Below, in pieces: positions 1 to 7,447 of a stretch of 35,501 nt of DNA. The DNA comes from Candidatus Margulisiibacteriota bacterium (GTDB lineage: Bacteria; Margulisbacteria; Riflemargulisbacteria; GWF2-35-9). Position 1 is the stretch's first letter. The number at the start of each line of letters is the position of its first letter. The notes under the pieces are model-generated. The model did not search any database. It saw only the letters and a program-made list of their open reading frames with translations, and was not told where the DNA came from. The DNA lies in assembly GCA_028715625.1 (NCBI GenBank), contig JAQURL010000026.1, positions 1 to 35,501 on the forward strand, written 5' to 3'. A program made the position numbers and the translations under genes.

Positions 1-95
1 ATTATCAAAGGGAATTTCATCAATTAATTTTTCAATCAGCTTCGTTCACCGTAACTTCGGCGATTCGTAGCCCGCAAAATCTTAATAGCAGGGAA

Positions 96-124
96 AATAT
101 AACAGAGTAATTTCTTTCTGTCAA
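96..124 (-). promoter_or_regulatory. Outward sigma70-type promoter at left edge
   Basis: On the minus strand a perfect -35 box TTGACA (119-124) and a -10 box TATATT (96-101) are separated by exactly 17 bases. Transcription would start near position 89 and run out of the window to the left. The first 90 bases contain no convincing start codon with a ribosome site, so the transcribed gene or RNA lies beyond the edge. This is one of the best consensus matches in the window. Confidence 0.65.
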
Positions 125-163
125 TCTGGATATACCTTAACGAAATTGGTTTACGGTTGTAAA

Positions 164-299
164 AAGCATACTCGACGCAAAATGGAATTTCGGCAAGGCG
201 CCAAGAAGCGAGTAGCGGAAGTGTACTTAATAGTACATTGAGCAGCGAGCGACGCAGGCAACATAGCCGAAAACCATTTTGCTAAGAGTATATCCTGCT
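164..299. repeat. Long imperfect palindrome, intergenic repeat-type element
   Basis: The element has outer arms at 177-194 and 266-282 that are complementary apart from an AA/TT mismatch and one extra base. Its perfect central hairpin is TGTACT (222-227), loop TAAT, AGTACA (232-237). Arms and centre share the same axis at 229.5. Weaker pairing extends the arms to about 164 and 299. The inner flanks (195-221 and 238-265) do not pair with each other but share a GCGAG/AGCG-rich look. The element starts immediately after the stop codon of the 300-989 gene. The architecture resembles dispersed intergenic palindromes known from many bacteria. I saw no second copy in the window. It does not look like a terminator because it has no U-tract. 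Confidence 0.6.
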
Positions 300-989
300 T
301 TAATTACTATACTTAACAACCTCGGTAATAACTTCCTCTCCTTTCAAGTTTTTACCTGAATATTTAAGAAAAAGATGTGGGGAATCCTTCATTATCCAGA
401 ATTTGAAAGTTTGCGGAAAAAGGATTGATTCTACAAAGCCTGCTGCGCCAACTTCCAATATTGTACATTTTTCCTTTTTTTGATCAAAAGTTATTTCTTC
501 ATCCCCTACTTCTTTTACATATAATAAAAATCCTCTTTTTATGTCAGGCAAAAAGCTCCAGAAAAGCACTTCTTTTTTGTCAGCAGGATAGCCACGAAAT
601 AAATGGAAAAAGGAATTCATGTCCCAGAGGTCCTTCTGGTTCAATTCATAATTATAAAATATTTTTTTGTCATAAATTGATACATCCACCGAATCTTTAT
701 TATATTTAAATTCTTTAATTTTATTTTTCTGCTGATCATAATAAACAAGATAAAATGGTTTCAGACTGCCTTTTAGCAGATAAATCTGAGCTGTTCCCCC
801 ATCATTAGATCTTATATCTATTAAATGCAAATTTATGTTTTGCGAGGTGGTTAGGGACACATTTTCCGTAATTATCACGATTTTACTGCCCTCTTTCATT
901 CTGTAAACCAGGGTTTCTTTATCAGATAAATTATCCTGAAAAAAAGCCTGGCATAAAGAGACAAGTAAAATCAGCAGTATTTTTTTCAT
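300..989 (-). CDS. Secreted protein of unknown function
   Basis: This 229-residue protein begins with two lysines and a hydrophobic run (residues 4-16), a typical Sec signal peptide. The mature part is mixed beta-type sequence with many aromatic and lysine residues and no other membrane segment. I do not recognise a family with confidence. The pattern of a periplasmic chain described by short strands such as 'TFKFWIMKDSPHLFLKYSG' near the C-terminus recalls DUF3108-like envelope proteins, but this is a weak resemblance. The start ATG at 989 has an A-rich weak ribosome site (AAGAAAG). The gene has its own promoter at 1010-1037 and is separated from the upstream gene by a strong terminator, so it is probably transcribed alone. 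Its stop codon abuts the palindromic element at 164-299. Confidence 0.75.
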   Translation of the reverse strand: MKKILLILLVSLCQAFFQDNLSDKETLVYRMKEGSKIVIITENVSLTTSQNINLHLIDIRSNDGGTAQIYLLKGSLKPFYLVYYDQQKNKIKEFKYNKDSVDVSIYDKKIFYNYELNQKDLWDMNSFFHLFRGYPADKKEVLFWSFLPDIKRGFLLYVKEVGDEEITFDQKKEKCTILEVGAAGFVESILFPQTFKFWIMKDSPHLFLKYSGKNLKGEEVITEVVKYSN

Positions 990-1009
990 AGTATTTCTTT
1001 CTTGTTTAT

Positions 1010-1037
1010 CTTATATTCTGAGAGTAATTCCTGACAA
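1010..1037 (-). promoter_or_regulatory. Promoter of the 300-989 gene
   Basis: The -35 box TTGTCA (1032-1037) and -10 box TATAAG (1010-1015) lie 16 bases apart on the minus strand. The start codon follows 20 bases after the -10 box, giving a leader of about 14 bases. The promoter sits between this gene and the terminator of its upstream neighbour. Confidence 0.6.
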
Positions 1038-1085
1038 GATGAGCATTTTATTGCCGGTTTCTGAATATAAATTAAAATAAACCAA

Positions 1086-1119
1086 AAAAAAGAGCCGGAA
1101 GAAATTCCGGCTCTTTTTT
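1086..1119 (-). terminator. Rho-independent terminator after outer-membrane protein gene
   Basis: A perfect 15-base-pair stem (1086-1100 with 1105-1119) encloses a four-base loop and is flanked by A and T runs on both sides. It lies 23 bases past the stop codon of the gene at 1143-2033 and would stop transcription on the minus strand. The symmetry means it could also work on the plus strand. Confidence 0.9.
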
Positions 1120-1142
1120 AACTAGCTTAAACTGTACTCAGA

Positions 1143-2033
1143 TTAGAGGAACAGTTCAAATCCTGCCTGACCAGAATTCGCTGTTGCGTCATTCTTGTCA
1201 GTTGTCATAGTCAGATCTGCAAATATTCTTGTTTCTGTATTTAAAGGCATACTTGCGCCAACTTTAATATTGGTTTTGTAGCCCCAGCTTGCTTTGGCAC
1301 CATCAGATAATGCCATTACCAGGTCGCCGAACAGCTTAACATTCATTCCGGGCAGTATGTAAGAAACATATGCTGCGCCGAAAGTTCTTGCTGCTGTTGA
1401 ACCGGACTTCAGTAAACTTGCGCCACTGTCGCCAAGTTCCATATATGCCTGACCGGCTAAACCGAATCCTGCGATATTGGTATCAGCATCAACACCAACT
1501 GCTGTTGCGCTTGTGCTGCCGTTTAAAAATAACAGTGCATAACCGGCTAAATTCATATCACCCATTTTTGTAATGGCTCTTGCGCCTAATTTACTTGTGG
1601 TGTTGTTATAACCGCCGGCAGCCAAAACATTTAATTTTGTGTCGCCGATGTTGGTCATGTATGCTACACCGATTGATTTGAAATATACCTGAGACAGAAA
1701 TGTGTTTGTCTCATATACTCCGCCACCATAGTTGGCGATTCCCAATCTCTGGTTACCGATTCTCAATTTACCGATAGCTGTTATTGTATCTACGAAGAAA
1801 TAATCTTCATCCTGACTGGAAAACGGTTTTGTAATCCATACTAAACTTGTCATATCACTAACTTTTGATGTTATTGTAATTCTGCTCTTGCCTAAACCTA
1901 CAGAATCCGGAGCTGCGAAACTTGATCCACTGGACCCCGATATACTGTATATGACGTTAGCAGCGAACTTTGGCTCATATGCCATACTTATTGCGAACAA
2001 TGCGATTAAACTTAAAACTAAAACTTTTTTCAT
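1143..2033 (-). CDS. Outer-membrane beta-barrel protein, porin-like
   Basis: This 296-residue protein has a signal peptide (MKKVLVLSLIALFAISMA, cleavage likely near residue 18). A long mature region follows, rich in Gly, Ala, Ser and Thr, with alternating hydrophobic strands. It ends in Phe-Leu-Phe-Leu-like amphipathic sequence (GFELFL), the signature of barrel proteins handled by BamA. No specific porin family is recognisable. The ribosome site AGAGGAG lies directly before the ATG. The gene has its own promoter 100 bases upstream and its own strong terminator, so it is a single-gene unit. Such an arrangement is usual for abundant surface proteins. Substrate or role cannot be told from sequence. 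Confidence 0.75.
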   Translation of the reverse strand: MKKVLVLSLIALFAISMAYEPKFAANVIYSISGSSGSSFAAPDSVGLGKSRITITSKVSDMTSLVWITKPFSSQDEDYFFVDTITAIGKLRIGNQRLGIANYGGGVYETNTFLSQVYFKSIGVAYMTNIGDTKLNVLAAGGYNNTTSKLGARAITKMGDMNLAGYALLFLNGSTSATAVGVDADTNIAGFGLAGQAYMELGDSGASLLKSGSTAARTFGAAYVSYILPGMNVKLFGDLVMALSDGAKASWGYKTNIKVGASMPLNTETRIFADLTMTTDKNDATANSGQAGFELFL

Positions 2034-2132
2034 GTTGTCTCCTCTCTTAAAGTTAATTGAAACTCTTTTAGATAGTTCGCTAAATCACCCCCTTATGAAT
2101 AAAAAATTTACCAAAATTTATCATTCAAAACT

Positions 2133-2161
2133 ATTGTAGATAATTTTTTTAAAAATGTAAA
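2133..2161 (-). promoter_or_regulatory. Promoter of the outer-membrane protein gene
   Basis: The -35 box TTTACA (2156-2161) and -10 box TACAAT (2133-2138) are 17 bases apart, both five of six to consensus. Transcription would begin near 2126, giving an untranslated leader of about 90 bases before the ATG at 2033. A long leader on an abundant outer-membrane protein gene is a common place for small-RNA or stability control; none is shown here. Confidence 0.7.
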
Positions 2162-2196
2162 GTGTTTTAAACTGTACATTATTGGACATATTTTTA

Positions 2197-4038
2197 TCAA
2201 AATTCAATAACTACCTCATATATCTTGGTTTTCGTTTTTTTACCTTTAACAGCGATTTCATCTATTAAATTACACTTATAATACTCTTTTACTTTTTCAT
2301 AAGTAAACTCGGATATCAGCAGATAGCATGTATGCTCGGGCGTTGTGTAATTACGGGTTGCCGATTCCAACCTGGCCGCAAGGTTAACCGCGTCTCCTAT
2401 TACCGTATAATCTTTATGCATGTCCGAACCTATATTACCTACAATTACCTCTCCGGTATTCAGGCCCATACCTATATCCAGCACTGTTTTGCCCTGTTCT
2501 TTCCATTTCTGTTGCAAAGCACGCAATTTTTTCAATTGAGCGATGCAGCAGTCCATAGCTATCTTGGGATGATTAGCCAAAGGAAGCGGGGCCCCGAATA
2601 TCGCCATTATTTCGTCACCTACATATTTATCCAGAGTACCGCCGAACTCAAAGATCACCTTGGTCATTTCATCCAGGTACTCATTGAGCTGTTCCACAAC
2701 CTGCGCCGGAGTATGAGATTCACTGAAAGTTGTAAAACTGCGAATATCGCTGAAAAAAATAGTTACTTCTCTTAAGCTGCCGCCAAGCTCAACTTTGTCC
2801 GGATGGGCTAAAAGCTCATCTACAACCGACGGCGCGACATATTGCGAAAAAACACCACGTATTTTGCGCTTTTCTTTTTCTTCACTGATAAATTTAATTA
2901 CTGTCTGGACAACAAATGTAATGAATATTGAAGAGATCAGCGTATAGGTGGGTATTTCCAATCTGAAATATTTAAAAATATAAGCATTTCCTATAAAAAT
3001 TATGGCAGTTTGCACTACAACCAGAAGAAATAGGAATCTGATCTTGAACATATGGCTGATAATTACATTTATATATACAAATAATATGAGCAGGCCGAGT
3101 AAGTAAATAAATGATATTTTTGATATATAAAGACCATCCAGAATTGTTTGTATTACATTGGCGTGAATTTCCACACCGGGCATATTAATATCGAATGGTG
3201 TGGGGAATACATCGTGCAATACTTCTGTGGAGGCCCCGATAAGGACGATTTTACCTTTAAAGAAATCAGGGCTGTCTTTTAAAAAACTACCGTCATATAT
3301 CCTGACATAGGGTACTGTTTCAAAAGTTCTGGACGGTCCGTAATAATTTACAAGTAAATTCTTGCCCTGCAAAGGAATAATATTCCTGCCGCATTTAATT
3401 CTGTTGCCCGGAATTAATAAAATACCAGCCTTATTCTGTATATAACGAACTGCCTGCAGGGCTAAAGAATAGTATTCCTTGTCACCTGAGTGATAAATAA
3501 TCTGGAAACGCCTGACTACGTTATCCTTATCAAAATAAGGATGGACAACTCCCAAGTCCAGGGCTGCGTCATCAAGCATTTTTATAGGTCTTTTGAATGG
3601 TTCGACTTTTACCTTAAAAAAAGCATTTTCTTTAATGTTTTGAAAATTTGCAGCCAATATCACATTTTGCGCTTTTTTTACCGATTCCGCGAATTGTACG
3701 TCGTCCTGCGGGTCAAATTGCGTAGGTGAATCAAAAAAAACATCAAAAAGAATTAAGGCCGCACCGTGTTCTTTGAGAATATCCACGATTTTTGCATGGT
3801 AACTTCTGGGCCATGGCCATTTGGACATCCAGTCTATAGACTCGTCATCCACTGAGACAATTACCACTTTATTGTCAGGCTTTAATTGCCCTCGAAATAT
3901 AAATTTTTGGTTATATGCCGTAAGATTTAATAAATCAATTATGGGAAGATAGGAACCAATACCAATGATAAGGGCAATTATTAAGGATTTAAGGATATCA
4001 GATTTAAATGATTTCCACATCTGACTTGATTTTACCAT
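2197..4038 (-). CDS. CHASE2-domain class III adenylate cyclase
   Basis: This 613-residue membrane protein starts with a transmembrane helix (about 18-38). A periplasmic CHASE2 sensor domain follows (about 42-300, including the VVIVSVDDESI strand), then three transmembrane helices (about 308-382) and a cytoplasmic cyclase domain (about 415-605). Metal-binding Asp431 (FFSDIRSF) and Asp475 (GDEIMAIFG) are present. Lys471 and Asp543 fit the ATP-selecting pair, and Asn552 and Arg556 complete the active site. It should therefore make cAMP from ATP in response to an unknown outside signal. The ATG at 4038 is supported by AAGGTG just upstream and lies inside ispH, giving a 35-base overlap. Met7 (4020) is an alternative start with no clear ribosome site. 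It is the last gene of the map operon. Confidence 0.92.
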   Translation of the reverse strand: MVKSSQMWKSFKSDILKSLIIALIIGIGSYLPIIDLLNLTAYNQKFIFRGQLKPDNKVVIVSVDDESIDWMSKWPWPRSYHAKIVDILKEHGAALILFDVFFDSPTQFDPQDDVQFAESVKKAQNVILAANFQNIKENAFFKVKVEPFKRPIKMLDDAALDLGVVHPYFDKDNVVRRFQIIYHSGDKEYYSLALQAVRYIQNKAGILLIPGNRIKCGRNIIPLQGKNLLVNYYGPSRTFETVPYVRIYDGSFLKDSPDFFKGKIVLIGASTEVLHDVFPTPFDINMPGVEIHANVIQTILDGLYISKISFIYLLGLLILFVYINVIISHMFKIRFLFLLVVVQTAIIFIGNAYIFKYFRLEIPTYTLISSIFITFVVQTVIKFISEEKEKRKIRGVFSQYVAPSVVDELLAHPDKVELGGSLREVTIFFSDIRSFTTFSESHTPAQVVEQLNEYLDEMTKVIFEFGGTLDKYVGDEIMAIFGAPLPLANHPKIAMDCCIAQLKKLRALQQKWKEQGKTVLDIGMGLNTGEVIVGNIGSDMHKDYTVIGDAVNLAARLESATRNYTTPEHTCYLLISEFTYEKVKEYYKCNLIDEIAVKGKKTKTKIYEVVIEF

Positions 4039-4903
4039 AACACCTTAATTTAAATCGAGACTTTAAGGTATTTACCGCTGAATTTATCAGTGATTCGGGC
4101 GTAGAAGCTCCGGAAGATATTCCCAGTTTTTTTACTTTCGAGAGTTTTGATAAAGCAAACTCATCAAGGCAGTCCAGCAAATAAGCTTTTGTTTTTTTTG
4201 AAGCGATTTCCAGAAGACGGTTGGCATTCGAACTGTTTTTTGACCCGATTATCAGCATCAGGTCAACTTTACCGGACAGGTCATCAACGGCTTTTTGTCT
4301 GGCAGTAGTCGCATAACAAATACTGGCAGGTTGTTCATTGTATATCGTTTGGGCAGGTAATGCGCTTTTGATTTTTTCAATAATTTCAAGTACCCAGTCT
4401 GCATTTAATGTGGTCTGACTTAATATAGCAAATTTAGAATGATTGGAAGGTATCTTTTTTACGTCTATTTCGTTTTCAATAAGCGTTGTATGTTTGGGGT
4501 TTTCCGCCATAACACCGGTTACTTCTTCATGATTTTTATGCCCTATATAAATAATATGATAACCTTTACGGCTGTAGGAATGTACTTTTTTATGGACTTC
4601 AGCCACAAGCGGACAAGTGGCGTCTATTATAGTACATTTTTTTTTCTCGGCTTGTTCACGAATTAGCGGAGAAACGCCGTGGGCACTAAAAACGATGACA
4701 CTTTCTTCTGGCAAATCCTTGATATCAAAAATAAAACGCACACCTTTTTTTTGGAAATATTCCACAACTTTTTTATTATGAACTATTTCATTGTAAACAT
4801 AAATTGGCACCGGATACTTTTTTACCAGGTCGTCTACCATTTTAATAGCCCTGGCCACGCCCGAACAGAATCCTCTGGGAGAAGCCAGATAAAGAGACTT
4901 CAT
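4004..4903 (-). CDS. ispH: 4-hydroxy-3-methylbut-2-enyl diphosphate reductase
   Basis: IspH carries out the last step of the MEP isoprenoid pathway, reducing HMBPP to IPP and DMAPP with a [4Fe-4S] cluster. All three cluster cysteines are present: Cys13 (PRGFCSG), Cys97 (DATCPLV) and Cys196. So are the substrate histidines 42, 75 and 125 and the catalytic acid at 126/127 (GHKNHEE). The SSNANRL motif and the ASTPESL loop near the C-terminus complete the family pattern. At 299 residues it has the usual length. It begins three bases after the accB-like gene stops and overlaps the cyclase start, so it is translated as part of the operon. No obvious ribosome site of its own is seen. Confidence 0.96.
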   Translation of the reverse strand: MKSLYLASPRGFCSGVARAIKMVDDLVKKYPVPIYVYNEIVHNKKVVEYFQKKGVRFIFDIKDLPEESVIVFSAHGVSPLIREQAEKKKCTIIDATCPLVAEVHKKVHSYSRKGYHIIYIGHKNHEEVTGVMAENPKHTTLIENEIDVKKIPSNHSKFAILSQTTLNADWVLEIIEKIKSALPAQTIYNEQPASICYATTARQKAVDDLSGKVDLMLIIGSKNSSNANRLLEIASKKTKAYLLDCLDEFALSKLSKVKKLGISSGASTPESLINSAVNTLKSRFKLRCYGKIKSDVEII

Positions 4904-4906
4904 AAG

Positions 4907-5326
4907 TTACAGGTCTCGTACCAGCACAACTTCCTGCCCGTAGCCTACAGGAGTGCCCTCTTCCACAATATACTTGATAAGCTTGCATTCTCTGTCTGCC
5001 AAAATATCATGGTCAATATTCATTGCTCTTACGGTTCCCAAAAGTTTGCCGGGTTTAACCTCAGGCTGGGCATCAATTTCCTTGCTGGACAATTTATGAT
5101 GAAAAAAACCTACATGATTGGATCTGATTACAGAAAACGGTTCTTCCAGAATATTGGCGGAATTTTCTTTCGGCTTTTCCTGATTTGGCACAATAACAAC
5201 CGGTTTTTCTTCTTTTTTTATACTTTTCTGCATTGTTACTTTTATTTCCGTATCTTCAAAATTTAATTTGCTTATACAGGAATTTTTAAAAATCTTGAGA
5301 ATATCTTCAACTTTTTTTACGTTCAT
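4907..5326 (-). CDS. AccB-like carrier protein lacking the biotin lysine
   Basis: This 139-residue protein has the layout of the acetyl-CoA carboxylase biotin carrier. It has an N-terminal helix of the AccB type (MNVKKVEDILKIF, then FEDTEIKV), a charged Pro/Lys linker (about 35-60) and a C-terminal biotinyl/lipoyl-like domain (about 62-139). The hallmark Ala-Met-Lys is replaced by Ala-Met-Asn at 101-103, read directly from the codons GCA ATG AAT. The usual SPMVGTFY segment is also altered (RSNHVGFFHH). It therefore should not be biotinylated. The start has a good ribosome site (GAGGTG) and follows map by 11 bases. It could be a structural paralogue, a regulator of the carboxylase, or a decayed copy; the intact frame and operon position argue against decay. 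Confidence 0.8.
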   Translation of the reverse strand: MNVKKVEDILKIFKNSCISKLNFEDTEIKVTMQKSIKKEEKPVVIVPNQEKPKENSANILEEPFSVIRSNHVGFFHHKLSSKEIDAQPEVKPGKLLGTVRAMNIDHDILADRECKLIKYIVEEGTPVGYGQEVVLVRDL

Positions 5327-5337
5327 ATTTTCACCTC

Positions 5338-6090
5338 TTATATTTTTGTAAGAATTCGCGGTCCGTCCGCAGTAATAGCTATAGTATGTTCAAACTGGGC
5401 TGACCATTTACCATCCAGAGTAACAACAGTCCAGCCATCGCTCAAAACTTTGGATTTCCATGTTCCCATATTGACCATTGGTTCAATGGCAATAACCATA
5501 CCTTCCTTAAGTGGTAAGCCTGTCCCTTTATGGCCATAATGAGGTACTGAAGGTGATTCATGCAAATCAATACCAACCCCATGCCCTGTGTATTCGCGCA
5601 CAACACTGAACCCGTTTGTTTCCACATAGTGCTGAATGGCATAACCGATATCTCCAAGACGTTTGCCGAGTTTTGCCGATTCAATCCCTTTATATAAAGA
5701 TTTCTCCGTTACTTCCACAAGTTTTTTCACTCGTGCTTTGGTTTCACCCAGCAAAAAGCTGCAACAGGAATCACCGATATAACCGTCTTTTTTAAGCCCA
5801 TAATCGACTTTGACCAGATCTCCCTCTTGAAGTATTCTGTCTCCGGGGATACCATGAACTATCTGCTCGTTTATAGACACACAGGTACTGTGGTAATAGT
5901 TGGGAACTTCACGGAATGTTGCAATAGCTTTATTTTTTTCTGCAAACTCGGTTGCCCAGTTATCAATCTCCAGAGTAGTTAATCCGGGCTTTATTTTACC
6001 CTTCAATAATTCAAAAAATTGAGCTACCAGTTTGCCGGCAACTGCGATTTTTTCGATTTCAGCTGGTTTATAAATAGCTTCTCTGCTCAT
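5338..6090 (-). CDS. map: Methionine aminopeptidase, type I
   Basis: Map removes the initiator methionine from new proteins in the cytoplasm. All five metal ligands of the pita-bread fold can be read: Asp96, Asp107, His170 (YTGHGVG), Glu203 (AIEPM) and Glu234 (FEHTIAI). Substrate-binding His79 lies in VHGIPGD. At 250 residues it matches the short bacterial type I enzyme, with no N-terminal zinc-finger extension. It is the first gene of the map, accB-like, ispH and cyclase operon. The 43-base gap to divergent trmB must hold both promoters. No clear ribosome site precedes the ATG. Confidence 0.96.
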   Translation of the reverse strand: MSREAIYKPAEIEKIAVAGKLVAQFFELLKGKIKPGLTTLEIDNWATEFAEKNKAIATFREVPNYYHSTCVSINEQIVHGIPGDRILQEGDLVKVDYGLKKDGYIGDSCCSFLLGETKARVKKLVEVTEKSLYKGIESAKLGKRLGDIGYAIQHYVETNGFSVVREYTGHGVGIDLHESPSVPHYGHKGTGLPLKEGMVIAIEPMVNMGTWKSKVLSDGWTVVTLDGKWSAQFEHTIAITADGPRILTKI

Positions 6091-6094
6091 GTGC

Positions 6095-6123
6095 TTTATT
6101 ATTAAGTACTTTTAGGCTACAAT
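6095..6123 (+). promoter_or_regulatory. Promoter of trmB, near-leaderless
   Basis: A -10 box TACAAT (6118-6123) lies 10 bases before the trmB ATG, with a weak -35 TTTATT (6095-6100) 17 bases upstream. Transcription would start only about 3-4 bases before the start codon, and no Shine-Dalgarno sequence is present. The site lies in the short gap shared with divergent map. Confidence 0.5.
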
Positions 6124-6133
6124 ATCTTACCCT

Positions 6134-6760
6134 ATGAGAGTAAGAAAGCATGCAAACCCATTCAATTTTCGCAAACAATCCGACAAATTGCAAATAAAAA
6201 AACTTTTTACTGATCCTGCAAAGCCTCTATACTTGGAAATTGGCTTTGCTCAGGGTGAATTCCTGCTAAAAATGGCCCAAACCCAAACCAATATAAATTT
6301 TCTGGGAATGGAAGTAAGAAAGCCGCTTGTTGATAAAATTAATGAACTGATTATTAAAAATAATCTTGCAAATATATGTATGCTACACGAAAGTTCTACA
6401 GTAAATCTGCATATTTTGCCTGAGAATAGCATTGACAAGGTCTTTATCTTTTTCCCAGACCCCTGCTTTAAGAAAAAGCATCACAAACGGCGGATAATAA
6501 CCCCTGCTTTTTTAACTGAGATATCCTCAAAACTGAAAGCTGACAATGAAATACTTTTTCAAACCGATGTTAAAGAACTATTTGAAGATACAAAAACATA
6601 TATAGCCGAACAACAAAACTATAAAATTCTTTCAGCAAAAAAGGAAATAGCCACAATCAATGAAACCGGGATACCCTCATATTTCGAGCAGAGATGCCTG
6701 GACAACGGTTGGCCGATATACAGGATCAAATTCTGCTTCTTAAAGACTAACAGGAACTGA
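6134..6760 (+). CDS. trmB: tRNA (guanine-N7-)-methyltransferase
   Basis: TrmB methylates G46 of tRNA using SAM. The 208-residue protein starts with the family opening (MRVRKHANP). It has the SAM-binding motif I (LEIGFAQGEF, residues 34-43) and the signature FFPDP followed by KKKHHKRR (107-120). The usual Trp after PDP is Cys here, a minor change. A Thr-Asp pair (FQTDVKELFE) follows in the expected place. The start is fixed by the N-terminal family match, although no ribosome-binding site precedes it. It stands alone and is divergent from map. Confidence 0.93.
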   Translation: MRVRKHANPFNFRKQSDKLQIKKLFTDPAKPLYLEIGFAQGEFLLKMAQTQTNINFLGMEVRKPLVDKINELIIKNNLANICMLHESSTVNLHILPENSIDKVFIFFPDPCFKKKHHKRRIITPAFLTEISSKLKADNEILFQTDVKELFEDTKTYIAEQQNYKILSAKKEIATINETGIPSYFEQRCLDNGWPIYRIKFCFLKTNRN

Positions 6761-6783
6761 TACCTAATTTTCTATTTAATTTC

Positions 6784-7149
6784 TTATTTTAAACTTAGTA
6801 AATTTTCAATATCTCCAGGTCTGCTATAATCATTAGCAATTTTATTTACATCTTTTCCCTTTTGAATTAGAAACATTATATCTTTTTCGGTTAAAAAAAC
6901 TTCTTTGCCCTCTGTATCATGCACAGCTTTCCCATCCCGTCCAAATACTTGTCCGGATGCAAGATTAATTTTTGCAGCAATCATATTACTATTTAAATAT
7001 GATGTTAGAGTTAACATGTTATCTTTTGTTGTAAATGCTCCTATATTTACTCGGGTATCAGGTATCTCTTTTGAAATCTTATCATCATTTATATTGATAT
7101 GGGCATCTCCTGGTAATAATGACCATCCTACTGACATTGGATCTGACAT
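6784..7149 (-). CDS. Small protein of unknown function
   Basis: This 121-residue soluble protein has no signal peptide or membrane segment and I do not recognise it. The middle is predicted to be strand-rich (AHININDD, LTLTSYLNS, KINLASGQVFGRDGKAV). The C-terminal third looks helical and charged, with FLTEKDIMFLIQKG. The start is firm: a full AGGAGG (7156-7161) overlaps the stop codon of the small gene upstream, so the two are translationally coupled. It converges with trmB, leaving only 23 bases between stops. The ORF on the opposite strand at 6905-7279 is a shadow. Confidence 0.75.
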   Translation of the reverse strand: MSDPMSVGWSLLPGDAHININDDKISKEIPDTRVNIGAFTTKDNMLTLTSYLNSNMIAAKINLASGQVFGRDGKAVHDTEGKEVFLTEKDIMFLIQKGKDVNKIANDYSRPGDIENLLSLK

Positions 7150-7159
7150 AGATTGCCTC

Positions 7160-7309
7160 CTATATAAAATTTATTCCGTTCTTATAAAAACTCTCAAGTT
7201 GCTCATACTCAACAGATTTACTTTTATCTGCATTCATCGCATTTATCACTTTATCATTGTGAAATTTTGCAAAATTTAATGCTTCTTCTAATGAATATTT
7301 CTTCCCCAT
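7160..7309 (-). CDS. 49-residue small protein, EF-hand-like loop
   Basis: This short frame encodes a 49-residue protein (MGKKYSLEEALNFAKFHNDK at the start). Two helix-like stretches flank NADKSKSVEYEQ (about residues 26-37), which has the spacing of an EF-hand calcium loop. It departs from the motif: Asn instead of Asp at position 1, Lys instead of Gly at 6 and Gln instead of Glu at 12. Calcium binding would be weak if present. Its stop overlaps the ribosome site of the next gene (6784-7149), strong evidence that the two form one unit. A promoter lies just upstream. Confidence 0.6.
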   Translation of the reverse strand: MGKKYSLEEALNFAKFHNDKVINAMNADKSKSVEYEQLESFYKNGINFI

Positions 7310-7326
7310 TTAATTCTCTTTTTTTA

Positions 7327-7355
7327 GATATATAAATATATTTCCCCTAATTCAA
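7327..7355 (-). promoter_or_regulatory. Promoter of the two small genes
   Basis: The -35 box TTGAAT (7350-7355) and -10 box TATATC (7327-7332) are 17 bases apart on the minus strand. The small gene starts 17 bases after the -10 box with a weak AAAGAGA ribosome site between. Confidence 0.5.
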
Positions 7356-7447
7356 TACTTGTAAACATTGATAAATATTAATTATTATTTACATTTGATA
7401 TAACCTGCAATTGTTCTCTTCTTCTTACGATAAATGAATAGATAAAA

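Noticed and set aside
30-80. Possible tRNA or tRNA fragment in the GC-richer patch near the left edge
   Set aside because: I could not form a cloverleaf or find a T-loop or CCA end on either strand.
4679-5266. 195-residue open frame on the plus strand
   Set aside because: It is antisense to ispH and the AccB-like gene, very rich in Phe/Tyr/His, and has no ribosome site.
6905-7279. 124-residue open frame on the plus strand
   Set aside because: It is antisense to the two coupled small genes, which have a full AGGAGG site and a promoter. This frame has neither.
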